From UBA10649 sp965278965 (GTDB taxonomy: Bacteria; Actinomycetota; Actinomycetes; S36-B12): a stretch of DNA of 64,000 nt. The DNA is taken from positions 1,178,001-1,242,000 of the forward strand of contig OZ257127.1 in assembly GCA_965278965.1 (NCBI GenBank), read 5' to 3'. The notes under the pieces were generated by a model. That model ran no database searches. It was given only the letters and a program-made list of their open reading frames with translations, and was not told the origin of the DNA. Position numbers and translations under genes: made by a program. Below, one piece after another: positions 34,887 through 43,486 of this stretch (position 1 is the stretch's first letter; every line of letters begins with the position of its first letter).

Positions 34887-35906
34887 TCAGTCGAGCCCGG
34901 AGGCGACGAAACCGACCGCCTCGTACGCCCGCGCGACGGTGGGAGCGGCGCTGTCGCGGGCCTGCCGCGCGCCCGCGGACATCAGGCGCCCGAGCTCGGC
35001 CCGGTCCGCGAGCAGCTCGCTGACCCGTTCGCGGATCGGTCGGACCGTCTCGACCACGATCTCCGCCGTGTCGACCTTGAGGTCGCCGTACCCCCGGCCC
35101 GCGTAGTCCGCGACGAGGTCGGCGACCGGACGGCCGGTCAATGCCTGCTGGATCGTCAGCAGGTTCGAGACGCCGGGCTTGTTCTCCGGGTCGAACGCGA
35201 TCTCCCGTCCGGAGTCCGTGACCGCGCTACGGATCTTCTTCGCCAGCGTGCGGTCGTCGTCGAGGAGGAAAGCGCAGCCCGCCGGCGCCGACTTGCTCAT
35301 CTTCGCCGTGGGGTCCTGAAGATCGACGATCTTCGCGGTCTCCTTGACGATCAACGGCGCCGGCACCGTGAAGGTGTCCCCGAACCGGCCGTTGAACCGC
35401 TGCGCGAGGTCGCGCGTGAGCTCAAGGTGTTGGCGCTGGTCCTCCCCCACCGGGACCGCATCCGCCTGGTACACGAGGATGTCGGCGGCCTGGAGGATCG
35501 GGTAGGTGAACAGGCCGACCGTCGACCGGGCGGCGCCTTCCTTCTGCGACTTGTCCTTGAACTGGGTCATGCGGCTCGCCTCGCCGTAACCCGTCTGGCA
35601 CTCCAGGATCCAGGCGAGCTGGCTGTGCTCGGGCACGTGGCTCTGCACGAACAGAGTCGAGCGCGCCGGGTCGATGCCGATGGCCAGGAGCTGCGCGTAC
35701 GACACGTACGTGCGCTCGCGCAGCAGCGCCGGGTCGTGCTCGACCGTGATCGCGTGCTGGTCGACGACGCAGTAGAACGCATCGTGCGTGTCCTGGAGCG
35801 CCACCCACTGGCGCAGTGCCCCGAGGTAGTTGCCGAGATGGAACGCGTCGCTGGTCGGCTGGATCCCGGACAGGACGCGCGGCTTCTGCGGGGCCTCGCG
35901 GGTCAT
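34887..35906 (-). CDS. trpS: Tryptophanyl-tRNA synthetase
   Basis: About 339 residues, class Ic synthetase charging tRNA-Trp. The HIGH-like motif is FHLGNYLG, the KMSKS motif is present as AKMSKSAPAG, and DPENKPGVSNLLTI is typical. I use the ATG at 35906; an in-frame ATG at 35924 would add six residues, and neither has a clear ribosome site. Confidence 0.95.
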   Translation of the reverse strand: MTREAPQKPRVLSGIQPTSDAFHLGNYLGALRQWVALQDTHDAFYCVVDQHAITVEHDPALLRERTYVSYAQLLAIGIDPARSTLFVQSHVPEHSQLAWILECQTGYGEASRMTQFKDKSQKEGAARSTVGLFTYPILQAADILVYQADAVPVGEDQRQHLELTRDLAQRFNGRFGDTFTVPAPLIVKETAKIVDLQDPTAKMSKSAPAGCAFLLDDDRTLAKKIRSAVTDSGREIAFDPENKPGVSNLLTIQQALTGRPVADLVADYAGRGYGDLKVDTAEIVVETVRPIRERVSELLADRAELGRLMSAGARQARDSAAPTVARAYEAVGFVASGLD

Positions 35907-35958
35907 GCGCGCATTGTTCCGCATGCCCTCGCCGGCCGCGTCCGGGGGCGAGGAGTGG

Positions 35959-36001
35959 CTCGGGCCGGCGCGCGAGGATGCTCCTCGCCCACCGGCCCGA
36001 G
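35959..36001 (-). terminator. Nested stem-loop between the small ORF and trpS
   Basis: Perfect 10-base arms CTCGGGCCGG (35959-35968) and CCGGCCCGAG (35992-36001) enclose an inner hairpin CGAGGA-tgc-TCCTCG (about 35973-35987). It lies 8 bases past the stop of the small ORF and before trpS on the minus strand. No T-run follows. It probably ends the upstream transcript or regulates read-through into trpS. Confidence 0.6.
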
Positions 36002-36009
36002 ACCGGTCC

Positions 36010-36186
36010 TCAGGCGTGCGGGCTGTCATAGCCCTGGGCCCACCGCCGCGGCGCCGGCTGGCTGTACCGCGGGGCCGCGTCATCGGCGGAACGGCGCCGA
36101 CTCGAACGATGGACGTGAACGGGTCGGACGTTGACCCGCATGCGCCACTTGGACCATGCACGACGTGCATAGCTGTGTGTCTGCAT
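36010..36186 (-). CDS. Small basic protein of unknown function (58 residues)
   Basis: An open frame of 58 residues with ATG preceded by a ribosome site GGGAGA at 5 bases. The product is rich in Arg and His (ARRAWSKWRMRVNVRPVHVH; SSRRRSADDA) with no membrane segment or cysteine. It lies between a 10-residue mini-ORF upstream and a strong stem-loop downstream, which together look like a short transcription unit. I do not recognise a family; coding status rests on ribosome site and context. Confidence 0.45.
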   Translation of the reverse strand: MQTHSYARRAWSKWRMRVNVRPVHVHRSSRRRSADDAAPRYSQPAPRRWAQGYDSPHA

Positions 36187-36407
36187 AGCGATCTCCCGTG
36201 TCACGGCATGCGGGATCGCCACATGCCGAGGTGAAGGTGGTGAGCGACACGACGGAACCCGGTAAGGGGGTCGGGTCGAGAGCAGCTGACGCACGCGGCG
36301 TGCAGCATGAACGGTCGCGGGTATCAAGGCCAGCGGCGACGGGGTCGAGCGATGCGACCGATGCGCGTCCGAGAACGGACGAACGCAGACAGAACCCGGG
36401 GACGGGC
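36187..36407 (-). other. Untranslated stretch between mini-ORF and small basic ORF
   Basis: About 220 bases without a convincing gene. It contains a perfect short hairpin CGTCCG-agaa-CGGACG (36366-36381) some 27 bases past the mini-ORF stop and a palindrome GCACGC-g-GCGTGC (36292-36304). It could be the structured leader of the downstream ORF. Confidence 0.4.
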
Positions 36408-36440
36408 CTAGCGGAGAGTGATCTCCTTGGTTGCCAACAT
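36408..36440 (-). CDS. Ten-residue leader-like mini-ORF
   Basis: ATG to TAG encodes MLATKEITLR. It has a strong ribosome site AGGGGAG only 3 bases before the ATG, and a promoter-like pair TTGCGC and TAACGT with 18-base spacing upstream on the minus strand. A small hairpin follows. The arrangement resembles a leader peptide or upstream ORF controlling the 58-residue ORF further on. No amino-acid run typical of attenuation is present. Confidence 0.35.
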   Translation of the reverse strand: MLATKEITLR

Positions 36441-36515
36441 GTTCTCCCCTATCTGTCGAGTACGAGAGCCGGACGTTAGCGCGAACCGAAGTGGCGGCGC
36501 AAGTCCGACACGGAC

Positions 36516-37856
36516 CTACGTTGCGACGTTCTCGGCGCTCGCGTCCGGGGTCGCGTTTGCGCCTGAGTCCGCCGGCTCGTCGGGCAGCCGCGTCACGGCG
36601 ACGCGGGACACACGCCGGCCGTTCAGCTCGGCGACCGTGAACGTGTGGCCTGCCTCGACCACGACATCACCGAGCAGCGGCACGCGACCCAGGCGGGCGA
36701 CGATGAAGCCGGCGACGGTCTCGTACGGACCCTCGGGCAGCTCCAGCCCCGTGTCGTCGGCAAAGTCCTCGAGGTTCAGCAGGCCGTCGACGCTGCGAAC
36801 GCCGACGACGGCGGGGCCGTGCTCGGCGGCCTCCTCGTCGTACTCGTCGCGGATGTCGCCGATGAGCTCCTCGACGAGGTCCTCCATCGTGACGATGCCC
36901 GCGGTGCCGCCGTACTCGTCCTGGACGATCGCCAGGTGCTGCCGCAGCCGGCGCATCTCGGTGAGCGTCGACAGGACGACCTTGGTGCCCGGGAACGACG
37001 TGATCGGACGGGCGAGGTCCCCGACCCGCAGGGGCCGCTCGGCCTGGCCCGGCGCCAGGATGTCGCGGATGTGGACGAAGCCGATGACGTCGTCGGCGGA
37101 GTCGCGGATCACCGGGTAGCGGCTGTGCGGCTGGTCGGCGATCGTCATGGCCGCCTGGGCCATGGGCATCGCCGCGTCAAGGAAGTCGACCTCGGTGCGC
37201 GGGAGCATGACCTCGCGTAGCTCGCGGTCGCCGGCGTTGAACACGTCGTCGATGAGCTCGCGCTCCTCGACCGAGAGGTCCTCGTGCCCGGCCACCAGGT
37301 CGCGCAGCTCCTCGCCGCTGATCTGCTCCTTGCTCGCCGACGGGTCGCCGCCGAGGAGGCGGACCAATGCGTTGGTCGACGCCGAGAGGGCCGCGATGAA
37401 CGGACGGAACACGGTCGCGAGAAGGTCGATCGGCGCGGCGGCGATGAGAGCGACGCGCTCGGCCCGCTGCAGGGCGATGCGCTTGGGGACCAGCTCGCCG
37501 AGAACGAGGGACAGGTACACGATGACGATCGTCACGAGGATGAACGACAACGTCTCGGCGACGCCCTCGCTCAGGCCCCAGCCGGCGAGGATCGGCGAGA
37601 CCGCCGGCGCGATCTGCGCGGCGCCGAAGCCGGCGGAGATGAAGCCGGCGAGGGTGACGCCGACCTGTACCGCCGCGAGGAAACGGTTCGGCTTGGACGT
37701 CAGCGCGGCGAGCCGGCGGCCGCGGCGGCTCTCGGTCGCCAGCCGCTGCACCTGCGACTCACGCAGGCTGACCAGGGCGAGCTCCGCGGCGGCGAAGAAC
37801 CCGCCGATCAGGATGAAGAACAGCACGACGGCGGCGTTGACCCAGATGCCGCTCAT
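36516..37856 (-). CDS. CNNM/CBS-domain membrane protein (HlyC/CorC family)
   Basis: A 446-residue protein: N-terminal CNNM (DUF21) domain with about four membrane segments (WVNAAVVLFFILIGGFFAAAELALVSL; VGVTLAGFISAGFGAAQ; LSFILVTIVIVYLSLVLGELVPKRIAL), then a CBS pair (about 215-335, with MLPRTEVDFLDA and YPVIRDSADDVIGFVHIRDIL), DEYGGTAGIVTMEDLVEELIGDI, and a C-terminal CorC/HlyC domain. Family members are linked to Mg/Co ion efflux. TAGGGT lies 8 bases before the ATG. Confidence 0.92.
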   Translation of the reverse strand: MSGIWVNAAVVLFFILIGGFFAAAELALVSLRESQVQRLATESRRGRRLAALTSKPNRFLAAVQVGVTLAGFISAGFGAAQIAPAVSPILAGWGLSEGVAETLSFILVTIVIVYLSLVLGELVPKRIALQRAERVALIAAAPIDLLATVFRPFIAALSASTNALVRLLGGDPSASKEQISGEELRDLVAGHEDLSVEERELIDDVFNAGDRELREVMLPRTEVDFLDAAMPMAQAAMTIADQPHSRYPVIRDSADDVIGFVHIRDILAPGQAERPLRVGDLARPITSFPGTKVVLSTLTEMRRLRQHLAIVQDEYGGTAGIVTMEDLVEELIGDIRDEYDEEAAEHGPAVVGVRSVDGLLNLEDFADDTGLELPEGPYETVAGFIVARLGRVPLLGDVVVEAGHTFTVAELNGRRVSRVAVTRLPDEPADSGANATPDASAENVAT

Positions 37857-37990
37857 GTCACCGGACCCTACTGCGACGCGTCGTCCCCTTTCGGGACCGT
37901 GACGCAGGGTGCGGCAGACGGGACCGGCGGTGCACAAGGGCATCTGCTCGCAACTCGTTGCCCCGCAACATGATCGTGACCTTTCGTTGG

Positions 37991-38019
37991 TTGTGGGTGT
38001 CGGGGGGCGGCGGTAGAGT
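37991..38019 (+). promoter_or_regulatory. Promoter of the DUF222-HNH gene
   Basis: TTGTGG (37991-37996) and TAGAGT (38014-38019) are separated by 17 bases, and the ATG begins 7 bases after the -10 box. Transcription would start at or very near the ATG, giving a leaderless message. Confidence 0.5.
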
Positions 38020-38026
38020 CGTACAC

Positions 38027-39534
38027 ATGTTCGAGTCCTCGTCCAGCCCGGAGCCGGACGACCCGTGGGCGGGGTTCGCCGTGGACTACCTCAGCGCCTC
38101 GGACCTGTTGGCGTATCTGCGGGTTCAGCCGGCAGGTCCGGGGCTGCTGAATGACCTGTCGTGCCTGGATCCGGCGGCTCTGTCGCCGGATGAGGCGGTG
38201 ACGTTCGCCCAGGAGGTCGACCGGCTGGCGGCGCACGTCGCGGGGTTCAAAGCCCAGGCCCGCGCCGCGGTGAACGCCAATCTCATCGCGGCGGAGGAGG
38301 CCGAGGTCGCGCGGCAGGCGGAGATCCTGCGGCGGCAGAACGAGGACCGCGTCGCCGCCGGGTTGAAGCCCGCAGTGGTGGATTTGGGTTTGTGCCGCCG
38401 GAGGTCGCGGTCCAGGCCGAGCTCGCCGCCGCCCTACGCCTGTCCCCACGGTCGGTGTCGAGCGTGGTGCAGTTCGCGACGGATCTGGCCGGTCCGTGGC
38501 GGCCGATGCGCGCCGCATTGCTGGCCGGGGAGATCACGGAGAACCACGCCAAAGCCATCGGGCGCGTGCTCGCGTTGCTGCCGGCCTATGTGGATCCGGA
38601 GCGGGTCGCGGAGTACGAGAAGCACTGCGCCGAGGTGCTGGCGGTGGTGGTTCCGTATGCGCGGACGCATACCCCGGGGCAGGCCGCGAAGAAGGCCCGG
38701 GATCTCATCACGGCGATCGACCCGGCCGGCACGAAGAAGCGTCGCCAGGAAGCAGCCGACCGCGAGCATGGCGTGTTCCTGAACCCCCGCGAACCCGGAA
38801 CGTCGGAGTTCTTGGCGGTGCTGCCGACCGAGACCGCCCGCGCCGTCTACGACGCCGTCCGCCGCCTCGCCGGGGATGCCCGGTTCGAGGTCGCGGACGG
38901 GTGCGTGACGATCGGGCAGCGCCGCGTCGCCGCCCTCAAGACTCTTGTCCTCGGGGACCCGGGGCAGATCACGGTCATCGACTCACCGGTGGCGGAGGCG
39001 AAAGAGAAGGCCCACGTCACCGTCATCGTCTCCCTCGAAACCGTCCTGGGCGCCTCGGAGCAAGGCGGACGCATCAACGGCGAACCGGTGACCGCGGACG
39101 TGATCCGCGACCTCATCGCCGCCTGCGACCCCACATCCACCATCCGGCGCCTCGTCACCGATGCGTCCGGGGTGATCGTGGACTACGGACGCAGCCGCTA
39201 CATCGGCTCCGATCTGCAGAAGCACGTCATCAAGCTCCGCGACGGTCACTGCCGCGGCGTCGGCTGCACCCGGCCCGCCGAGGACTGCGAGATCGACCAC
39301 GCCCACTCGTTCAACACCGGCGGAGCGACGACCCTGTGCAACCAAGGACCGCTGTGCAAGCACCACCACCAGCTCAAAACCCACGCCCGCTGGCACATCA
39401 TCCACAGCGCTGCCGACGGATCCTGCACGTGGCGATCACCACTCGGCCGGGTCTACGAACACCAACCACCACCCCTGCTACCGCCAGCACCACGACCACA
39501 CGTCATCGACGACGGACAACCCCCACCCTTCTGA
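38027..39534 (+). pseudogene. DUF222/HNH endonuclease family gene interrupted by a -1 frame change
   Basis: The first frame (from ATG 38027) encodes a DUF222 N-terminus (FAQEVDRLAAHVAGFKAQARAAVNAN) up to VVDLGL, then becomes non-homologous. The remaining protein continues in the -1 frame from about 38392 (VPPEVAVQAELAAALRLSPRS) to the HNH nuclease motif CRGVGCTRPAEDCEIDHAHSFNTGG and CKHHHQLKTH. Joined, it would be about 502 residues, normal for the family. The switch point is the heptamer G GGT TTG (38386-38392). This may be a natural inactivating deletion, a base-call error, or programmed frameshifting; I cannot decide from sequence. Confidence 0.8.
38386..38392 (+). other. Slippery heptamer at the DUF222-HNH frame junction
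   Basis: GGGTTTG is in the exact X-XXY-YYZ register relative to the upstream frame (codons ttG GGT TTG), the form that allows tandem -1 slippage to GGG and TTT. The downstream frame that carries the HNH domain is precisely the -1 frame. I found no convincing strong pseudoknot in the next 60 bases. Confidence 0.5.
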
Positions 39535-39570
39535 CCTGCCCGTCCGACCTCGCAGCCGCTCCCCATGACG

Positions 39571-39610
39571 CACGAGGGGCCCTGACCGCATGCGGTCAGG
39601 GCCCCTCGTG
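39571..39610. terminator. Perfect 40-base palindrome, bidirectional terminator
   Basis: Positions 39571-39590 and 39591-39610 are exact reverse complements with GCATGC at the centre, so RNA from either strand can form a 19-base-pair GC-rich stem. It sits between the 3' ends of the HNH gene (plus) and icd (minus), 36 and 15 bases away, and should stop both transcripts. Confidence 0.8.
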
Positions 39611-39625
39611 GGTTGTTCGTGCGTG

Positions 39626-40846
39626 CTAGCGAGCGGACATCGCCTTCTGCAGGTTCTCGTCGATCGAGGCGAGGAAGTCCTGCGTCGTCTGCCACGGCTG
39701 GTCCGGGCCGATCAGGAGCGCGAGGTCCTTCGTCATCTTGCCCTCCTCGACCGTCTCGATGCAGACGCGCTCGAGGGTCTGCGCGAACGCGGACACCTCA
39801 GGCGTGCCGTCGAGCTTGCCGCGGTGCTCCAGGCCCCGCGTCCAGGCGAAGATCGACGCGATCGGGTTGGTCGACGTCGGCTGGCCCTTCTGGTGCTGGC
39901 GGTAGTGGCGCGTGACCGTGCCGTGAGCCGCCTCCGCCTCGACCGTCTGGCCGTCCGGGGTCATGAGCACGCTGGTCATCAAGCCGAGCGAGCCGAAGCC
40001 CTGCGCGACGGTGTCCGACTGGACGTCGCCGTCGTAGTTCTTGCACGCCCAGACGTAGCCGCCCTCCCACTTCATCGCGGCGGCGACCATGTCGTCGATG
40101 AGCCGGTGCTCGTAGGTGATGCCGGCCGCCTCGAACTCCGACTTGAACTCGGCCTCGTACACGTCGGCGAAGATGTCCTTGAACTGGCCGTCGTAAGCCT
40201 TGAGGATCGTGTTCTTCGTCGACAGGTAGACCGGGTAGCCGCGGTTCAGGCCGTAGCGCATGGACGCCCGTGCGAAGTCCCGGATCGACTCGTCGAGGTT
40301 GTACATGCCCATGGCGACGCCGCCACCGGGGAAGTCGAAGACGTTGAACTCCATCGGCTCCGAGCCGTCAGCCGGCTGGAACGTCATCGTCAGGGTGCCG
40401 GCGGACGGCACCTTGAAGTCGGTCGCCTTGTACTGGTCGCCGAACGCGTGACGGCCGACGACGATCGGCTTCGTCCAGCCCGGGACCAGGCGCGGGATGT
40501 TGCTGATGATGATCGGCTCGCGGAAGATGACGCCGCCGAGGATGTTGCGGATTGTGCCGTTCGGCGACTTCCACATTTTCTTCAGGCCGAACTCCTCGAC
40601 CCGCGCCTCGTCCGGCGTGATCGTGGCGCACTTGACGCCCACGCCGTACTGCTGGATCGCGTGCGCCGAGTCGATCGTGACCTGGTCATCGGTCGCGTCG
40701 CGGTGCTCGATGCCGAGGTCGTAGTACTTCAGGTCGACGTCGAGGTACTTGCAGATCAGCTCGTCCTTGATGAACTGCCAGATGATCCGCGTCATCTCGT
40801 CGCCGTCGAGCTCGACGACAGGGTTGGTGACCTTGATCTTGCTCAT
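39626..40846 (-). CDS. icd: NADP-dependent isocitrate dehydrogenase
   Basis: A 406-residue enzyme of the homodimeric eukaryotic-like type (VVELDGDEMTRIIWQFIKDELI at the N-terminus; CATITPDEARVEEF; LSTKNTILKAYDGQFKDIF; WACKNYDGDVQSD; EAAHGTVTRHY). It decarboxylates isocitrate to 2-oxoglutarate with NADP. It starts 8 bases after mdh, so both TCA genes share an operon. Confidence 0.96.
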   Translation of the reverse strand: MSKIKVTNPVVELDGDEMTRIIWQFIKDELICKYLDVDLKYYDLGIEHRDATDDQVTIDSAHAIQQYGVGVKCATITPDEARVEEFGLKKMWKSPNGTIRNILGGVIFREPIIISNIPRLVPGWTKPIVVGRHAFGDQYKATDFKVPSAGTLTMTFQPADGSEPMEFNVFDFPGGGVAMGMYNLDESIRDFARASMRYGLNRGYPVYLSTKNTILKAYDGQFKDIFADVYEAEFKSEFEAAGITYEHRLIDDMVAAAMKWEGGYVWACKNYDGDVQSDTVAQGFGSLGLMTSVLMTPDGQTVEAEAAHGTVTRHYRQHQKGQPTSTNPIASIFAWTRGLEHRGKLDGTPEVSAFAQTLERVCIETVEEGKMTKDLALLIGPDQPWQTTQDFLASIDENLQKAMSAR

Positions 40847-40854
40847 GGGGCTCC

Positions 40855-41811
40855 TCACAGGTCCTTGACGTCGGCCTGCTTGGCCTTGACGGCCTCGTAG
40901 GCCTCCACCAGCAGGGCCTTCTCGCCATCGGTCAACGGGGTCTCGACGACGCGGGTGATCCCGCCGGCGCCGATCTCGGCCTCGACGCCCAGGTAGGCAC
41001 CGGACAGTCCGTACTCGCCGTCGACCCACGCGCACACCGGCATCACCGCACCGGAGTCCTCGTGGACGGCCTTGGCCATGCGCGCGGCCGCAGCCGACGG
41101 CGCGTAGTAGGCCGATCCGGTCTTCAGCAGCGCCACGACCTCGGCGCCGCCGTTGCGGGTGCGCACGACGAGCTCCTCGATCTCGTCCGCGGACAGCAGG
41201 TCGGACAGCGGCTTGCCGTCGACCGTGCATGCGGACGCGACGGGCACCATCGTGTCGCCGTGGGAGCCGAGCGTCAGCGTGGTGACCGAGCCGACCGGGA
41301 CGCCGAGCTTCTCGGCGACGAAGTTGGTGAAGCGGGCGGTGTCGAGCATGCCCGCCTGGCCGATGACGCGCGCGTGCGGGAAGCCGGTGACGATCTGCGC
41401 CAGCGCGGTCATCTCGTCGAGGGGGTTGGCCACGTTGATGACGACGGCCTCAGGCGCGAACTTCGCGACGTTCTCGGCGACCGCCCGCATGATCTTGGCG
41501 TTCGTCTCGATGAGGTCCATGCGGCTCATCCCGGGCTTGCGCGGCAGGCCTGCGGTGATGACCACGATCTCCGAGCCGGCGATCGCCTCGTAGCCCTCGC
41601 CGTTCGGGCCGGTGGTCTGGCCGACGACCTTGGTCTCGAAGCCCTCGATCCACCGGGACTGGTTCATGTCGAGGGCCAGGCCCTCGGGCTTGCCGTCGAT
41701 GACGTCGGTCAGGACGACGGTCTCGAAGATGTCGTACTCGGCGAGCCGCAGAGCGGTCGTCGATCCATAGAAGCCTGCACCGATGACGGTGACCTTGCCG
41801 CTGCGTGACAT
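40855..41811 (-). CDS. mdh: Malate dehydrogenase (LDH-like type)
   Basis: A 318-residue NAD enzyme. Rossmann motif VTVIGAGFYGSTTALRLA; LPRKPGMSRMDLIETN with substrate arginines; NVANPLDEMT; catalytic LTLGSHGDTMVP histidine. The length and the arginine in the mobile loop fit malate rather than lactate dehydrogenase. First gene of the mdh-icd operon. Confidence 0.95.
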   Translation of the reverse strand: MSRSGKVTVIGAGFYGSTTALRLAEYDIFETVVLTDVIDGKPEGLALDMNQSRWIEGFETKVVGQTTGPNGEGYEAIAGSEIVVITAGLPRKPGMSRMDLIETNAKIMRAVAENVAKFAPEAVVINVANPLDEMTALAQIVTGFPHARVIGQAGMLDTARFTNFVAEKLGVPVGSVTTLTLGSHGDTMVPVASACTVDGKPLSDLLSADEIEELVVRTRNGGAEVVALLKTGSAYYAPSAAAARMAKAVHEDSGAVMPVCAWVDGEYGLSGAYLGVEAEIGAGGITRVVETPLTDGEKALLVEAYEAVKAKQADVKDL

Positions 41812-41860
41812 GACCTGGTGGTGCCTTCCGACGGGGGACTACGGGGAGACGTGCACAGGA

Positions 41861-41876
41861 ATCTTGACGTCAAGAT
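41861..41876. promoter_or_regulatory. 16-base perfect palindrome upstream of mdh
   Basis: ATCTTGACGTCAAGAT is a perfect dyad with its centre 57 bases before the mdh start. TTGAC inside it could also serve as a -35 box on either strand. It is a good candidate operator for control of the mdh-icd operon. I did not see another copy in the window. Confidence 0.55.
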
Positions 41877-41894
41877 ATCGCAGCCCGCGTGCCT

Positions 41895-41911
41895 GTCGCC
41901 CGGCGGGCGAC
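41895..41911 (-). terminator. Stem-loop at the end of the exostosin/HprK operon
   Basis: GTCGCCC (41895-41901) and GGGCGAC (41905-41911) form a perfect 7-base stem with a 3-base loop. AGCCC (41882-41886) and GGGCT (41912-41916) could extend it with an internal loop. It directly follows the last gene's stop on the minus strand, so it is probably the operon terminator. Confidence 0.55.
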
Positions 41912-41915
41912 GGGC

Positions 41916-42833
41916 TCAGCCGCGGACGCGCCGCTCGTGCAAGGCCCGCGCCGCGAGCCGTGCGTTCCTGACGGGGTAGTCGACGACGATGCGGGGACCC
42001 CGGGCATGGCCGGGGTCCGAGAGGTAGAGCCCGTAGGCCCCGAGAAGGACCCGCCGGGACCAACCCGACCGGCGGGCACCGAGAGCGACCAGGCCGGCAC
42101 CGGCGCCGGCGCGAAGGCGGCCGATCCGGTCCAGGGCATCGGCAGGCACCTGGCCGCCGACCGCGGCGAGCAGCCGCAGCCGCGGCTCGACGAGGGGTCG
42201 CCACCCGCAGCGGGCGGTCTCCTCGACGAGCAGGTCCCAGTCGTCGGCCCCGGCTCGGGCGGCGAGGAGGCCGGCGTCGAGCAGCGGCACGAGATCGGGG
42301 TCCGCGTGCCAGCCGGTTCCACGCAGAAGTGCATCGAGCAGGTGGTACGCCGGCGCGCACGTGCGCACCACAGAGCCGCCGGGGTCGCCGGCGTCGACGA
42401 GGTCGCGCGCGCTGGCGATCGCGCGGTCGAGGACCCGTGGGTCCGCGCCTGCGTCGGCGAAGCGGTAGTCCCCTCCGAGCACGACCGTGTCGATCGCCGA
42501 CCGGCCGGGCTGGCCGTCGTACGCGACCAGGCGGACGGCGGCCCCGCGCATCACGACGACGCCAGCGGGGATGGTCGGCACGTCGACGCCGGTGCGTTCG
42601 AGGTACCACGCCCGGGCGTAGATCCCCTTGAGCCGCCCGGCATCGCGCGCCTGCACCCCGGCCCGCCGCAACCGCAGGTACAAGAACGGCGCGATGGCGA
42701 AGCTGGGACCGTCGAGGTCGTCGAGCTCGACGAGCGCCTCCCAGACGCGCAGCCGCGCCTCGACCTCGGCATCGGGCGCCAGGCAGGTCGCGAGGATCGC
42801 GCACTGCGCCGGCGTGGGCGTGGGCGTCGTCAT
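41916..42833 (-). CDS. Nucleotidyltransferase-like protein (NTP_transf_5-like, degenerate)
   Basis: A 305-residue protein whose N-terminal half follows the pattern of the uncharacterised nucleotidyltransferase family found beside HprK/PqqD genes: ALVELDDLDGPSFAIAPFLYLRLRRAG, then RLKGIYARAWYLERTG, then VVVMRGAAVRLVAYDGQPGRSAIDTVVLGG. The usual acidic D-x-D metal site is reduced to a single D in AIDTVV, so catalysis is doubtful. It is last in the operon, joined to the GT2 gene by ATGA. Family assignment is from pattern memory and moderate. Confidence 0.55.
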   Translation of the reverse strand: MTTPTPTPAQCAILATCLAPDAEVEARLRVWEALVELDDLDGPSFAIAPFLYLRLRRAGVQARDAGRLKGIYARAWYLERTGVDVPTIPAGVVVMRGAAVRLVAYDGQPGRSAIDTVVLGGDYRFADAGADPRVLDRAIASARDLVDAGDPGGSVVRTCAPAYHLLDALLRGTGWHADPDLVPLLDAGLLAARAGADDWDLLVEETARCGWRPLVEPRLRLLAAVGGQVPADALDRIGRLRAGAGAGLVALGARRSGWSRRVLLGAYGLYLSDPGHARGPRIVVDYPVRNARLAARALHERRVRG

Positions 42834-43486
42834 GACGGATCGCTGGCCCGGCGGTGCTCGCGGATCAGCGAGAACAAGGCCTCGGTGCTGCCGGCCTGGA
42901 GCGAGACGTTGCCGCCGTGGATGCGCCGGGTGCACACGACGCCGTCGAACAGCTCGACCCGGGCGCCCGCGCGCCGGGCCGCCAGCAGCCAGCGACCCCA
43001 GCTGAAGTTGTCGTCGTCCATCGGGCCGAAGCGCTCGAATGCGGTGCGGTCGACCAGCGACGCCGACGAGATCGGCGCGGCCTGGGCGACGCCGAGGTGC
43101 CGGACCGCGGTCGGCGCACTCGTCCCGGCGACGACGGCATTCACCGAGCGCCCGTAGGCGACGTCCGATCCCGCGGTCGTCAGGCAGTCGGCAAGCGCAG
43201 CGACCGAGCCGTCGTGGAGCAGGTCGTCGTGGTCCAGGAAGAGCACGAGACCGGCGGTCGTCTCGGCGAGCCCGCGTCGCCGGGCCGCCCCGGCGCCGGG
43301 AGCCCGCTCGACGACGACGCGGACACCTGCCGCCGCCAGCACGTCGGCCGTCGCGTCGACGGACCCGTTGTCGACGGCGACCAGCTCGGCAACCACAGAC
43401 CCCTGCGCCCGCACGCTGGCCACCGCATCGAGGACGAGGGCAGCGCCGTCGCGCACCGGGATGACAACAGCGACGGCCTCAGGCAT
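42830..43486 (-). CDS. Family 2 glycosyltransferase
   Basis: A 218-residue single-domain GT-A enzyme: VAVVIPVRDGAALVLDAVASV, VAVDNGSVDATADVL, GAARRRGLAETTAGLVLFLDHDDLL with the D-x-D metal motif, and FERFGPMDDDNFSWGRWLL as the acceptor-side DD. It overlaps the upstream exostosin-like gene by 8 bases. It probably transfers a sugar in the glycan-building pathway encoded by this operon. Confidence 0.88.
   Translation of the reverse strand: MPEAVAVVIPVRDGAALVLDAVASVRAQGSVVAELVAVDNGSVDATADVLAAAGVRVVVERAPGAGAARRRGLAETTAGLVLFLDHDDLLHDGSVAALADCLTTAGSDVAYGRSVNAVVAGTSAPTAVRHLGVAQAAPISSASLVDRTAFERFGPMDDDNFSWGRWLLAARRAGARVELFDGVVCTRRIHGGNVSLQAGSTEALFSLIREHRRASDPS

Noticed and set aside
36360..36440. Possible tRNA gene in the trpS upstream region (GGGTTC segment)
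   Set aside because: No acceptor stem, T-loop consensus or anticodon arm can be folded around it.
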